A stretch of 7,835 nucleotides of DNA from Bacillota bacterium (lineage in GTDB: Bacteria > Bacillota > Clostridia > Lachnospirales > Lachnospiraceae): assembly GCA_023415655.1 (NCBI GenBank), contig JAEZKD010000145.1, positions 1 to 7,835 on the forward strand, written 5' to 3'. A program made the translations under genes and the position numbers. The first letter of the stretch is position 1; each line of letters opens with the position of its first letter. Under the pieces are notes generated by a model. That model had not been told where the DNA came from. It searched no databases and saw only the letters and a program-made list of their open reading frames with translations. Shown here in pieces: positions 1-5,746 of this stretch.

Positions 1-103
1 AAGCCCCGTTGGTAATATGTGTTTTGTATGGCCTTCAAGTCGCCGCTTTTTGGCGGCTTGAGAGCTGGCGAGCCAGAAAAAACACATGTTACCAACGGGG
101 CTT
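1..103 (+). repeat. Long imperfect palindrome / structured RNA-like element
   Basis: Bases 1-25 are the reverse complement of bases 79-103 except at one position. Inside lies a 10-bp hairpin (36-45 with 51-60, loop CTTTT) and a small CTGG/CCAG hairpin (65-68 with 73-76, loop CGAG). The imperfect positions (16/88, 40/56, 45/51) are G-U pairs if the plus strand is transcribed but A-C mismatches on the minus strand. This suggests a plus-strand RNA, or a palindrome maintained that way. The element is more GC-rich than its surroundings. It lies about 90 bp beyond the stop of the minus-strand gene, so it could also block transcription there, but no clear T-tract follows it on the plus strand. I do not recognise an RNA family. 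The left arm begins at the first base of the window, so it may extend further left. Confidence 0.75.
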
Positions 104-195
104 CTTGTCGAAATCCCCCCAAAAAAAATCACAGGCAATTACTACACAATCCAGTGCGAAGTTTGAGTCTGTAATATGTTCCTTACGTCCACTTT

Positions 196-1251
196 CTAAA
201 CTAGCCCAACAATCTCTTTTTCGGCGAAAAGTGCAGTTGCTCCACCAGTATGCCAAAAGACTACGGTGCTACCAGGCTTCACTTTCCCAGAGCGAATGTA
301 ATCTAACATACCGGCGAATGCTTTTCCAGTATAAACAGGGTCAACCAAAAGCCCTTCCATTCTTGCCAGGTATCGGATTGCACTTGTGGAGGCTTCATTT
401 GGAATCTCATAGCCAGGAGCATAGTAGTTCAAATCAGTATGTAAATCGGTAAAACCATCAATTCGAATCTCATAACCCAAGCCACTGAGTGCTTCATTTG
501 CTAGCTTAGCAACCTTCTTAAGATATTCCTCGTCTTTGAAGCTTACATTGATCGAAACGATGTCAGTATCCGAGGCTAGCACCTTTTTTCCAGCAATCAG
601 ACCAGCGAGAGTACCGCCAGTACCTGTTGCATGAAAGAGATAGTCAGCAGTTAGATTACAAGCTCTTAATTGATTCGTTAATTCAAGGTAGCCTTCCAAG
701 AATGCAGTTGATCCAGTAAAACTAGCACCACCCATTGGCACATCAAAACATTTGTGCCCTTGAGCAATCAATTCTCTTTGTCGTTCTTTCGCCATCTCAA
801 AGGAACGTTCCTCGGCTTGTTCTTCGGTTTCACCTTCTAATACAGGAACTATGTGAACTTCTGCATCAAATATTTGATCTAACAAAAGATTTGAGCGAAT
901 GTCTTCGTCCTTCACGGGAACGATAGCAACGAGGTAGAGCACTGGGTTTAAACCAATCGCACGACAGGCGGCAGCAGTTTGCATCGCATGATTGCTTTGT
1001 GTTGCTCCATAGGTAAATACATAGTCACACCCATCTTTTTTTGCTGCTCCAAGTAAATATTCTAGTTTTCTAATTTTATTGCCACCAAATAGATTGCGTC
1101 CAGAAAAATCATCTCTTTTGATGTATAGGTTCACACCCAAATCCTTAGAGATGTTCTCTAGCTTGTGCAGTGGAGTTGGGAAAAAACCAAGAGAAACCTT
1201 GGGTAATTGAGAGAGTCGTTTTGCTAAATTGAGCCCTTTTTGTTCATCCAT
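196..1251 (-). CDS. dcyD: D-cysteine desulfhydrase / ACC deaminase family PLP enzyme
   Basis: This is a fold-type II PLP-dependent enzyme of the COG2515 family, probably cytoplasmic. The reaction expected for the desulfhydrase branch is D-cysteine to pyruvate, H2S and ammonia. Numbering from the upstream ATG at 1263, it shows GGNKIRKLE with the PLP lysine K63, QSNH at 89-92, the phosphate-binding TGTGGT at 213-218, DPVYTGKA at 308-315 and HTGG at 338-341. ACC deaminases carry Glu and Leu at the positions held here by T312 and T339, so desulfhydrase-type chemistry is favoured. L-cysteate sulfo-lyase or activity on other D-amino acids remains possible. Length (351-355 aa) is slightly above the family norm of about 330. 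Two in-frame ATGs (1263 and 1251) lie in a 12-bp tandem duplication. The AAAGG motif abuts the first ATG with no spacing, so I chose the second, with low certainty. The gene is transcribed divergently from the peptide genes. A CATAAT-like -10 at 1288-1283 has no convincing -35. Confidence 0.88.
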   Translation of the reverse strand: MDEQKGLNLAKRLSQLPKVSLGFFPTPLHKLENISKDLGVNLYIKRDDFSGRNLFGGNKIRKLEYLLGAAKKDGCDYVFTYGATQSNHAMQTAAACRAIGLNPVLYLVAIVPVKDEDIRSNLLLDQIFDAEVHIVPVLEGETEEQAEERSFEMAKERQRELIAQGHKCFDVPMGGASFTGSTAFLEGYLELTNQLRACNLTADYLFHATGTGGTLAGLIAGKKVLASDTDIVSINVSFKDEEYLKKVAKLANEALSGLGYEIRIDGFTDLHTDLNYYAPGYEIPNEASTSAIRYLARMEGLLVDPVYTGKAFAGMLDYIRSGKVKPGSTVVFWHTGGATALFAEKEIVGLV

Positions 1252-1267
1252 CCTATCATCCATCCTT
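1244..1267. repeat. 12-bp tandem duplication at the start of the minus-strand gene
   Basis: TCATCCATCCTA (1244-1255) is followed directly by TCATCCATCCTT (1256-1267), an 11 of 12 match. Read on the minus strand, each copy carries an ATG preceded by AGG, and the copies are in frame. The result is two candidate start codons four codons apart. Confidence 0.85.
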
Positions 1268-1369
1268 TCTATTAAGTGCTATATTATGTTATGGTTTATT
1301 TTAATCCTTCAGAAGTAAATTGAAAAGTTAAATTTGTGAATTTAGTTGACAAGCGGTAAAAATCTAGGA

Positions 1370-1398
1370 TTGAAAATTGATAACATCTATTATATAAT
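1370..1398 (+). promoter_or_regulatory. Sigma-A promoter P1 (upstream of tandem pair)
   Basis: TTGAAA at 1370-1375 and TATAAT at 1393-1398 are separated by exactly 17 bp. Transcription would begin near 1405. The -10 lies within a 10-bp palindrome (ATTATATAAT, 1389-1398). The likely target is the serine hydrolase gene starting at 1564. Confidence 0.65.
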
Positions 1399-1405
1399 TG
1401 TTGTA

Positions 1406-1434
1406 TTGACAAAGGCTGATATTAAAAGTATAAT
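1406..1434 (+). promoter_or_regulatory. Consensus sigma-A promoter P2
   Basis: TTGACA at 1406-1411 and TATAAT at 1429-1434 are both perfect consensus hexamers with a 17-bp spacer. The predicted start is near 1441. The -35 of P2 overlaps the predicted start point of P1, so the two promoters probably interfere. A terminator-like hairpin begins about 4 bases after the predicted start. Confidence 0.8.
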
Positions 1435-1444
1435 TGAGACGAAC

Positions 1445-1477
1445 AAGGGCGTAGTCAAGAGGCTATTGCCCTTTTTT
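1445..1477 (+). terminator. Intrinsic terminator directly after P2 (attenuator candidate)
   Basis: AAGGGC (1445-1450) pairs with GCCCTT (1468-1473). The stem continues inward through a G-U pair, one bulged T and a five-pair arm (1452-1456 with 1461-1465) closed by an AAGA loop. Six Ts (1472-1477) follow. Transcripts from P2 stopping here would be only about 35 nt, and about 70 nt from P1. Genes downstream would then depend on read-through or antitermination. Confidence 0.7.
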
Positions 1478-1491
1478 AAAATACCAACCGT

Positions 1492-1544
1492 GCTTTACTA
1501 ATTTAAAGCGATACTACTTTAACGAAGTAGACGTTATGCTTTTT
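1492..1544 (+). promoter_or_regulatory. Alternative hairpins in the leader of the serine hydrolase gene
   Basis: Segment 1504-1509 (TAAAGC) can pair upstream with GCTTTA (1492-1497). Alternatively, its last five bases, AAAGC (1505-1509), can pair downstream with GCTTT (1538-1542), enclosing the hairpin CTACTT/AAGTAG (1514-1519 with 1525-1530). The downstream form ends in five Ts (1540-1544) and resembles a weak terminator. The two pairings exclude each other, as in attenuators. No known riboswitch or T-box motif was recognised, and the regulatory role is inference. Confidence 0.4.
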
Positions 1545-1563
1545 GAAAATGGGGGGCTAGCGA

Positions 1564-2331
1564 TTGAATTTACAAGAACAGTTGGGACAATTCAAAGGAA
1601 AAACTGGATTTTATTATAAGAACCTTGTGACAAAAGAAACAATTTGTTATCATGAATATGAAGCGTTTCAAGCAGCAAGTGTGATTAAGATCCCAGTTAT
1701 GATTGAGTTGTTTCGACGTTTTGAAGAAGGAACACTAAGTAAGACCGATACCCTGAAGGTCAGAGAAGAGGATAAGTTACCATCCTGTGGTGCTCTTAGT
1801 TATCTTCATGAAGGAATTGAGGTCACATTACTTGATCTATGTACGCTGATGATTATCTTAAGTGATAATACAGCTACGAATCTATTAATACGTTTGCTTG
1901 GAATGAAGGAAATCAATCAGACGTTGTCTTCTTTATCTTGCAAGGTAACGAGATTAAATCGTTTGCTTTTTGAAAGAGAATTATCACGACAAGGAATTCA
2001 AAATTACGTAGCACCTGCAGAAATAGGTTATTTACTAGAGTTAATGTATCAGAAGGAATTAATTTCTGCATCCGCCAGTGAGGAAATGATAGCAATTCTA
2101 AAGAATCAACAATTGAATGGGAAAATACCATTTTTTTGTACCGATTCTACAGAGATTGCACATAAAACAGGGGAAGATGATGGAATTACGCATGATGTAG
2201 GAATTGTATTTACAAAAAAGCCCTTTATCATTGCCTTTTGTTCCGAGGACGTTGACGTTCCAAGCTTTGAACGAAGAATTCAAGAAATTAGCTTTGAATT
2301 GATGCAACGAAATGGGCTAAACCTGAGATAA
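1564..2331 (+). CDS. Cytoplasmic class A beta-lactamase-like serine hydrolase
   Basis: This 255-aa protein has the penicillin-recognising serine hydrolase motifs: SVIK (S39 nucleophile, K42), SDN at 100-102 and KTG at 201-203. It has no signal peptide or membrane segment, so it should act in the cytoplasm, unlike secreted beta-lactamases. The class A ExxLN region is not canonical. The segment around 137-155 reads FERELSRQGIQNYVAP, a pattern I associate with clostridial 'serine hydrolase' proteins of unknown substrate. Translation must start at TTG 1564, because TAG lies in frame at 1558-1560 and the first internal Met is residue 46. A GGGGGG tract (1551-1556) sits 7 bases upstream as a wobble-pairing Shine-Dalgarno. 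Weak initiation plus a leader terminator suggests low or controlled expression. The next gene is an L-Ala-D/L-Glu epimerase, so a peptidase role on imported murein peptides is my inference. A true beta-lactamase role is less likely. Confidence 0.85.
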   Translation: MNLQEQLGQFKGKTGFYYKNLVTKETICYHEYEAFQAASVIKIPVMIELFRRFEEGTLSKTDTLKVREEDKLPSCGALSYLHEGIEVTLLDLCTLMIILSDNTATNLLIRLLGMKEINQTLSSLSCKVTRLNRLLFERELSRQGIQNYVAPAEIGYLLELMYQKELISASASEEMIAILKNQQLNGKIPFFCTDSTEIAHKTGEDDGITHDVGIVFTKKPFIIAFCSEDVDVPSFERRIQEISFELMQRNGLNLR

Positions 2332-2351
2332 ACTTGGATGCAAAATATAAT
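2323..2351 (+). promoter_or_regulatory. Weak promoter candidate before the epimerase gene
   Basis: A perfect TATAAT (2346-2351) lies 17 bp after CTGAGA (2323-2328), which matches four of six -35 positions and overlaps the end of the serine hydrolase gene. Transcription would begin near 2358 in the 91-bp gap. The epimerase could equally be read from the upstream promoters. Confidence 0.3.
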
Positions 2352-2422
2352 GAGATAATAAGTTTCAATTTACAAGATTAAAAATCATGCTTACATGAAA
2401 ATTATATGAATGGAGGCAGCAA

Positions 2423-3502
2423 ATGAGGATTAAAGATATTCAAGTTGGAGAGGTACATATACCTTTACAGAGGCCATTCAAGACGGCACTTCGTACGGTT
2501 ACCGATGTGGAAGATATTATAGTCCGTATTGAAACTGAGGATGGAGTGTTTGGGTATGGAGAAGCGCCGCCAACTGCTGTAATAACAGGGGATACAAAAG
2601 CCTCTATTGTATCTGCAATCATGGATTTTATTCGTCCAAATCTTATTGGATTGCCAATCGATCATTTGGAAGAGATTTTTTATCGCTTAGATCATTGTAT
2701 TCTAAAGAATACGTCAGCAAAGGCAGCAGTTGATATGGCGATTTATGATCTATATGCGAAAAGTTTAAATCGTCCTTTATATCAGGTGTTAGGTGGATAT
2801 AGACAGGAAGTGGAAACCGATATTACCATATCAGTGAATCCAATCAAAGAGATGGTAGAAGATAGCTTAGATGCGGTGAAGCAGGGGTTTCGAATCTTAA
2901 AAGTTAAAGTTGGAAAAGATGGCTTACAAGATATCGAGCGTATTGTCCAGATTCGAAAAGCAGTTGGAGATGACATTGTACTTCGTGTCGATGCGAATCA
3001 GGGTTGGGATGCGAAACAATCGGTGCGTATCATTCGTGCCATGGAGGACAAAGGCTTAAACATTGAGTTGGTAGAGCAACCAGTGAATGCGCATGATTTT
3101 GCAGGAATGCAGTATGTTACTCAGAATGTTAATACAAAAATCTTAGCGGATGAAAGTGTTTTTTCTGCCGAAGATGCAATTAACATTATCAAAGGAAGAG
3201 CAGCTGACTTAATCAACATTAAGTTAATGAAGACAGGTGGAATTCATAATGCAATTAAGATTTGTGACATTGCACAGCTCTACCAGGTAGAATGTATGAT
3301 TGGCTGTATGTTAGAGAGTAAAATTAGCGTTAGTGCTGCAGCACATTTTGCTGGAGCCAAGAAAAATGTAACGATGGCAGACCTAGATGGACCATCCCTT
3401 TGTAAGGTGGATCCATACGAAGGAGGGCCAAGCTATGTTGCAAATAGAATTATACTCAATGACACACCAGGGCTAGGAATTCTAAATGCACCTTGCTTTT
3501 AA
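2423..3502 (+). CDS. ykfB: L-Ala-D/L-Glu epimerase (dipeptide epimerase)
   Basis: This 359-aa enolase-superfamily enzyme of the muconate-lactonizing subgroup inverts the glutamate alpha carbon of L-Ala-D-Glu from murein peptides, giving L-Ala-L-Glu. Residues visible in the sequence are the catalytic pair K160 and K162 (LKVKVGK), the opposite base K267 (NIKLMKTGG), metal ligands D190 (RVDANQGW), E218 (VEQP) and D243 (ADES), and E298. The specificity residues known from B. subtilis YkfB are also present: R24, which binds the glutamate carboxylate, and the D320-x-D322 motif (MADLDGP), which binds the alanine ammonium. Length and positions agree almost residue for residue with that family. The start ATG has TGGAGG at 2411-2416, 6 bases upstream. 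The gene lies 91 bp after the serine hydrolase and 230 bp before the peptide-binding lipoprotein, a layout recalling dpp-ykf. Its last codons lie within a tandem repeat. Confidence 0.93.
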   Translation: MRIKDIQVGEVHIPLQRPFKTALRTVTDVEDIIVRIETEDGVFGYGEAPPTAVITGDTKASIVSAIMDFIRPNLIGLPIDHLEEIFYRLDHCILKNTSAKAAVDMAIYDLYAKSLNRPLYQVLGGYRQEVETDITISVNPIKEMVEDSLDAVKQGFRILKVKVGKDGLQDIERIVQIRKAVGDDIVLRVDANQGWDAKQSVRIIRAMEDKGLNIELVEQPVNAHDFAGMQYVTQNVNTKILADESVFSAEDAINIIKGRAADLINIKLMKTGGIHNAIKICDIAQLYQVECMIGCMLESKISVSAAAHFAGAKKNVTMADLDGPSLCKVDPYEGGPSYVANRIILNDTPGLGILNAPCF

Positions 3503-3547
3503 ATTAAACGCACTTTGTTTAATCTAAATGTATCTTGCTTTTAATCT
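3484..3547. repeat. Three-copy ~21-bp tandem repeat across the epimerase stop codon
   Basis: Three adjacent units at 3484-3505, 3506-3525 and 3526-3547 share the pattern AAAYGYAYYTTGYTTTTAA followed by a T-rich end. Units 1 and 3 match at 20 of 22 positions when aligned from the preceding TCT. Unit 1 encodes the C-terminal residues NAPCF and the stop. Units 2 and 3 look like non-coding copies of the gene's 3' end. A hairpin (3535-3541 with 3555-3561) follows but lacks a T-tract. Confidence 0.7.
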
Positions 3548-3612
3548 AAAAAAGAAAGCAATACAGTTTGTTTACTTTACACCTAAAGTGATAATGAAAC
3601 ACAAATGTATAA

Positions 3613-3657
3613 ATCTTGTTGTTAACAAGATGTGATACACGGGTAACAAGATCCGAT
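3613..3657. promoter_or_regulatory. Operator-like repeats upstream of the peptide-binding lipoprotein gene
   Basis: Two direct repeats, TAACAAGATGTGAT (3623-3636) and TAACAAGATCCGAT (3644-3657), match at 12 of 14 positions and lie exactly 21 bp apart, two helical turns. The first also forms an 8-bp perfect inverted repeat with ATCTTGTT (3613-3620) around a GTT centre. Two in-phase sites suggest a dimeric or tandem-binding transcription factor. The motif does not match CodY or CcpA boxes as I know them. If only RNA matters, the inverted repeat could act as a hairpin. Confidence 0.5.
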
Positions 3658-3686
3658 TTCAGGTACGAAAGTACTTTGAATATAAC
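3658..3686 (+). promoter_or_regulatory. Candidate activator-dependent promoter of the lipoprotein gene
   Basis: TATAAC (3681-3686) lies 17 bp after TTCAGG (3658-3663), a poor -35. Initiation near 3693 would put the two direct repeats centred at about -63 and -42, standard positions for an activator that compensates for a weak -35. Within the spacer is a 6-bp hairpin with a GAAA tetraloop (3661-3676). A rival promoter, TTGTTT (3568-3573) with GATAAT (3590-3595), would instead put these elements in the leader RNA. Confidence 0.35.
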
Positions 3687-3732
3687 CATTCCTAATAGGG
3701 AGGGTAACGAAATATAGCTTAGGAGGGAATTT

Positions 3733-5574
3733 ATGAAAAAAAGATTATTAACCTTAGGACTATGTCTTACTATGGTTGTATCGTTATTTAGTGGCTGTGG
3801 TAAGAAATCTTCAAGTTCAGACGGTGGTGCTAAGTATCGCCAACTTTACACAGGTGAAGTTTCTACCTTAAATTACTTAGTGACTTCAACAACCAATGAT
3901 TTTAAACTCAGTGCAAACATTATCGATACTCTTGTAGAGTATGATTCTTATGGCAATGTAAAACCATCATTAGCAGAAAGCTGGACTATGAGTGAAGATG
4001 GTCTTACGTATACCTTTAACCTTCGTAAAGGACAAAAATGGGTAGATCATACAGGGAAAGAAGTAGCTGATGTTACAGCAAATGACTTTGTAAGCTCTAT
4101 GAAGTATGTATTAACATCTACTTATGAAAGCTCCACAGCAGAATTATTATTCGGTGTGATTGCCAATGCAGAAGAATACTTTAATGGAACAATCACAGAT
4201 TTTTCTCAAGTTGGTGTAAAAGCTCAAGATGATTATACTTTAGTGTATACACTTGCTGCTCCATGCCCATATTTCCTTTCTTCCTTGACTTATGTATGTT
4301 ATATGCCAGCTTATGGTCCAAAGCTTGAAGAATTAGGTGCTAGCTATGGTGCTGCAACTGGTCCTGATACTTTATACTATTGTGGCGCTTACTACTTATC
4401 TGCGTTCGTACCACAAGAGAAGAGAGTATTAACTAAGAATACAAAAAACTGGGATGCAGATCGTGTTTACATTGATACGATAGAAGAAAAATTCAATGCA
4501 GAAGCTGCAACCTTAGCACCAACCATGGTGGAACGTAATGAAATTGATTATGCTGAGATTAGCTCTGATATCTTAGATGAATGGTTAAATGATGCAACAA
4601 AGAGCAATATGATCAGCCGTAGCCGTTTGAAATCAGATTATTCTTACTTCTATGCATTTAACTTTGATCCTCAGTTTGATGCAGAATATGAACCAGAAAA
4701 CTGGAAAATTGCTGTTAATAATGAAAATTTCCGTCAAGCAATGATGGCAAGCCTTGACCGTATCAAAGCTTTAAGTGTAGCAGAACCTAATGCACCACAG
4801 GAATTACTGTTGAATACGATCACACCTAAGACTTTTGTTTCCTATGAAGGAAAAGACTATACTCAGTTTGGAGAACTTGCAACTATTTCAGGTAGAGATA
4901 GCTTTGATACTGCAAAGGCTCTTGAGTATAAGGAAAAAGCTGTTGCTGAATTAACAGCTGCAGGTGCTACCTTCCCAATCAAAGTTTTAATGAAATACAA
5001 CCCAACCATGACTAACTGGGCAAGTGAGTGTGCAGTAGTTGAACAGCAGATGGAAGGTGTTCTTGGAACTGACTTTATTGATATTATCGTAGAAGCAGGT
5101 CCATCTCAGAACTTTTTATCTGAAACTCGTAGAAATGGTAACTATGCATTTATGAAGTGTAACTGGGGTGCTGATTATGCCGATCCTGATACCTTTACAG
5201 ATCCATTTGGCGTAGGTAACTCCTATAACTTTGTTGAAGTGGCTGTGAATGAAGGTACTGCTTCCGCAGACGTGATTTCTGAATACTTTGGTTTATTAGA
5301 GGAAGCAAAGGCACAAACAACTGACATCGAAGCACGTTATAATGCATATGCAAAGGCAGAAGCATTCTTAATCGACCATGCAATTGTCGTTCCTTATGGT
5401 GTAACTGAGATGTACTATCAGGTAACAAAACTTAACTTATTTGAAGGTCAGTATGCAAGCTTTGGTGTATCCGTATACAGATATAAGGGCCAAAAGCTTT
5501 CTGACAAAGCAATCACTCCTGAAGAATACGAAGCAAACAAAGCAGCATGGGAAAAGGCAATGTCTGAGCAGTAA
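3733..5574 (+). CDS. oppA: Oligopeptide ABC transporter substrate-binding lipoprotein
   Basis: This 613-aa extracellular binding protein of solute-binding family 5 captures peptides for the permeases encoded downstream. The N-terminus is a lipoprotein signal: MKKR, a hydrophobic stretch to residue 19, then FSGC with lipidated C22 and a Ser/Gly-rich linker. Family hallmarks are AESWTMSEDGLTYTFNLRKG (81-100) near the N-lobe and NWGADYADPDTF (477-488). The Asp in the ADY segment corresponds to the residue that in OppA binds the peptide amino group. The protein is longer than the ~540 residues of E. coli OppA. The start is clear: AGGAGGG at 3721-3727, 5 bases before ATG. The gene has its own 230-bp upstream region with operator-like repeats, and two hairpins separate it from oppB, consistent with higher expression than the permeases. 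Cargo is not readable from sequence. Murein peptides are inferred from the epimerase next door, and nickel or general peptide uptake are alternatives. Confidence 0.92.
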   Translation: MKKRLLTLGLCLTMVVSLFSGCGKKSSSSDGGAKYRQLYTGEVSTLNYLVTSTTNDFKLSANIIDTLVEYDSYGNVKPSLAESWTMSEDGLTYTFNLRKGQKWVDHTGKEVADVTANDFVSSMKYVLTSTYESSTAELLFGVIANAEEYFNGTITDFSQVGVKAQDDYTLVYTLAAPCPYFLSSLTYVCYMPAYGPKLEELGASYGAATGPDTLYYCGAYYLSAFVPQEKRVLTKNTKNWDADRVYIDTIEEKFNAEAATLAPTMVERNEIDYAEISSDILDEWLNDATKSNMISRSRLKSDYSYFYAFNFDPQFDAEYEPENWKIAVNNENFRQAMMASLDRIKALSVAEPNAPQELLLNTITPKTFVSYEGKDYTQFGELATISGRDSFDTAKALEYKEKAVAELTAAGATFPIKVLMKYNPTMTNWASECAVVEQQMEGVLGTDFIDIIVEAGPSQNFLSETRRNGNYAFMKCNWGADYADPDTFTDPFGVGNSYNFVEVAVNEGTASADVISEYFGLLEEAKAQTTDIEARYNAYAKAEAFLIDHAIVVPYGVTEMYYQVTKLNLFEGQYASFGVSVYRYKGQKLSDKAITPEEYEANKAAWEKAMSEQ

Positions 5575-5635
5575 ATGAAAAGGTTTCTTTAGAAGTTACT
5601 GGATTCCCATTGACAAAATAAGTGTTATACAAGAA

Positions 5636-5678
5636 AATAAGAGGGTGGACTGGTTTGCCGTCCACTCTCTTCCTTATT
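5636..5678 (+). terminator. Stem-loop after oppA (partial terminator or mRNA-stabilising hairpin)
   Basis: AGAGGGTGGAC (5640-5650) pairs with GTCCACTCTCT (5660-5670), an 11-bp stem with one G-U pair. It can extend outward through AATAA/TTATT with two bulged Cs. The tail TTCCTTATT is T-rich but not a clean run, so termination is probably incomplete. Confidence 0.6.
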
Positions 5679-5679
5679 C

Positions 5680-5710
5680 ATAGCAAGGAAAAGCTTATTT
5701 TTCTTGTTAT
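5680..5710 (+). other. Second stem-loop in the oppA-oppB gap
   Basis: Bases 5680-5692 pair with 5698-5710 as a continuous 13-bp stem around the loop GCTTA. Two of the pairs are G-U on the plus strand (they would be A-C mismatches on the minus strand), which fits selection on the plus-strand transcript. No T-tract follows. It begins two bases after the preceding hairpin, and the pair may protect the oppA message from decay. Confidence 0.55.
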
Positions 5711-5746
5711 GGAGTAGTATACATCACGAAGATAAGGAGTTTGTTT

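Noticed and set aside
1..103. Retron or insertion-sequence end
   Set aside because: No reverse transcriptase or transposase is nearby, and a flanking target duplication cannot be tested because the left arm starts at the window edge.
115..128. C6A8 tract as the T-run of a minus-strand terminator
   Set aside because: On the minus strand it reads T8 then G6, but no stem precedes the Ts.
9..452. Plus-strand open frame of 147 codons
   Set aside because: It runs through the palindrome and then antisense to the PLP enzyme gene, and has no ribosome site or protein-like composition.
1346..1351. Another perfect TTGACA upstream of P1
   Set aside because: No -10-like hexamer lies at 16-18 bp; 17 bp downstream reads ATTGAA.
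1564..2331. True secreted beta-lactamase
   Set aside because: No signal peptide is present, upstream in-frame stop excludes one, and the ExxLN motif is not canonical.
3698..3704. Second Shine-Dalgarno-like GGGAGGG upstream of oppA, suggesting a leader peptide
   Set aside because: No start codon follows at usable spacing. AGGAGGG at 3721-3727 serves the real gene.
5610..5638. Internal promoter for oppB (TTGACA, 17 bp, GAAAAT)
   Set aside because: The -35 is perfect, but the -10 matches only four of six and lacks the leading T. Initiation would fall inside the hairpin, so I note it without calling it.
5702..5710. Reverse copy of the TAACAAGA operator core in the oppA-oppB gap
   Set aside because: Only eight bases match and they are fully accounted for by a hairpin arm.
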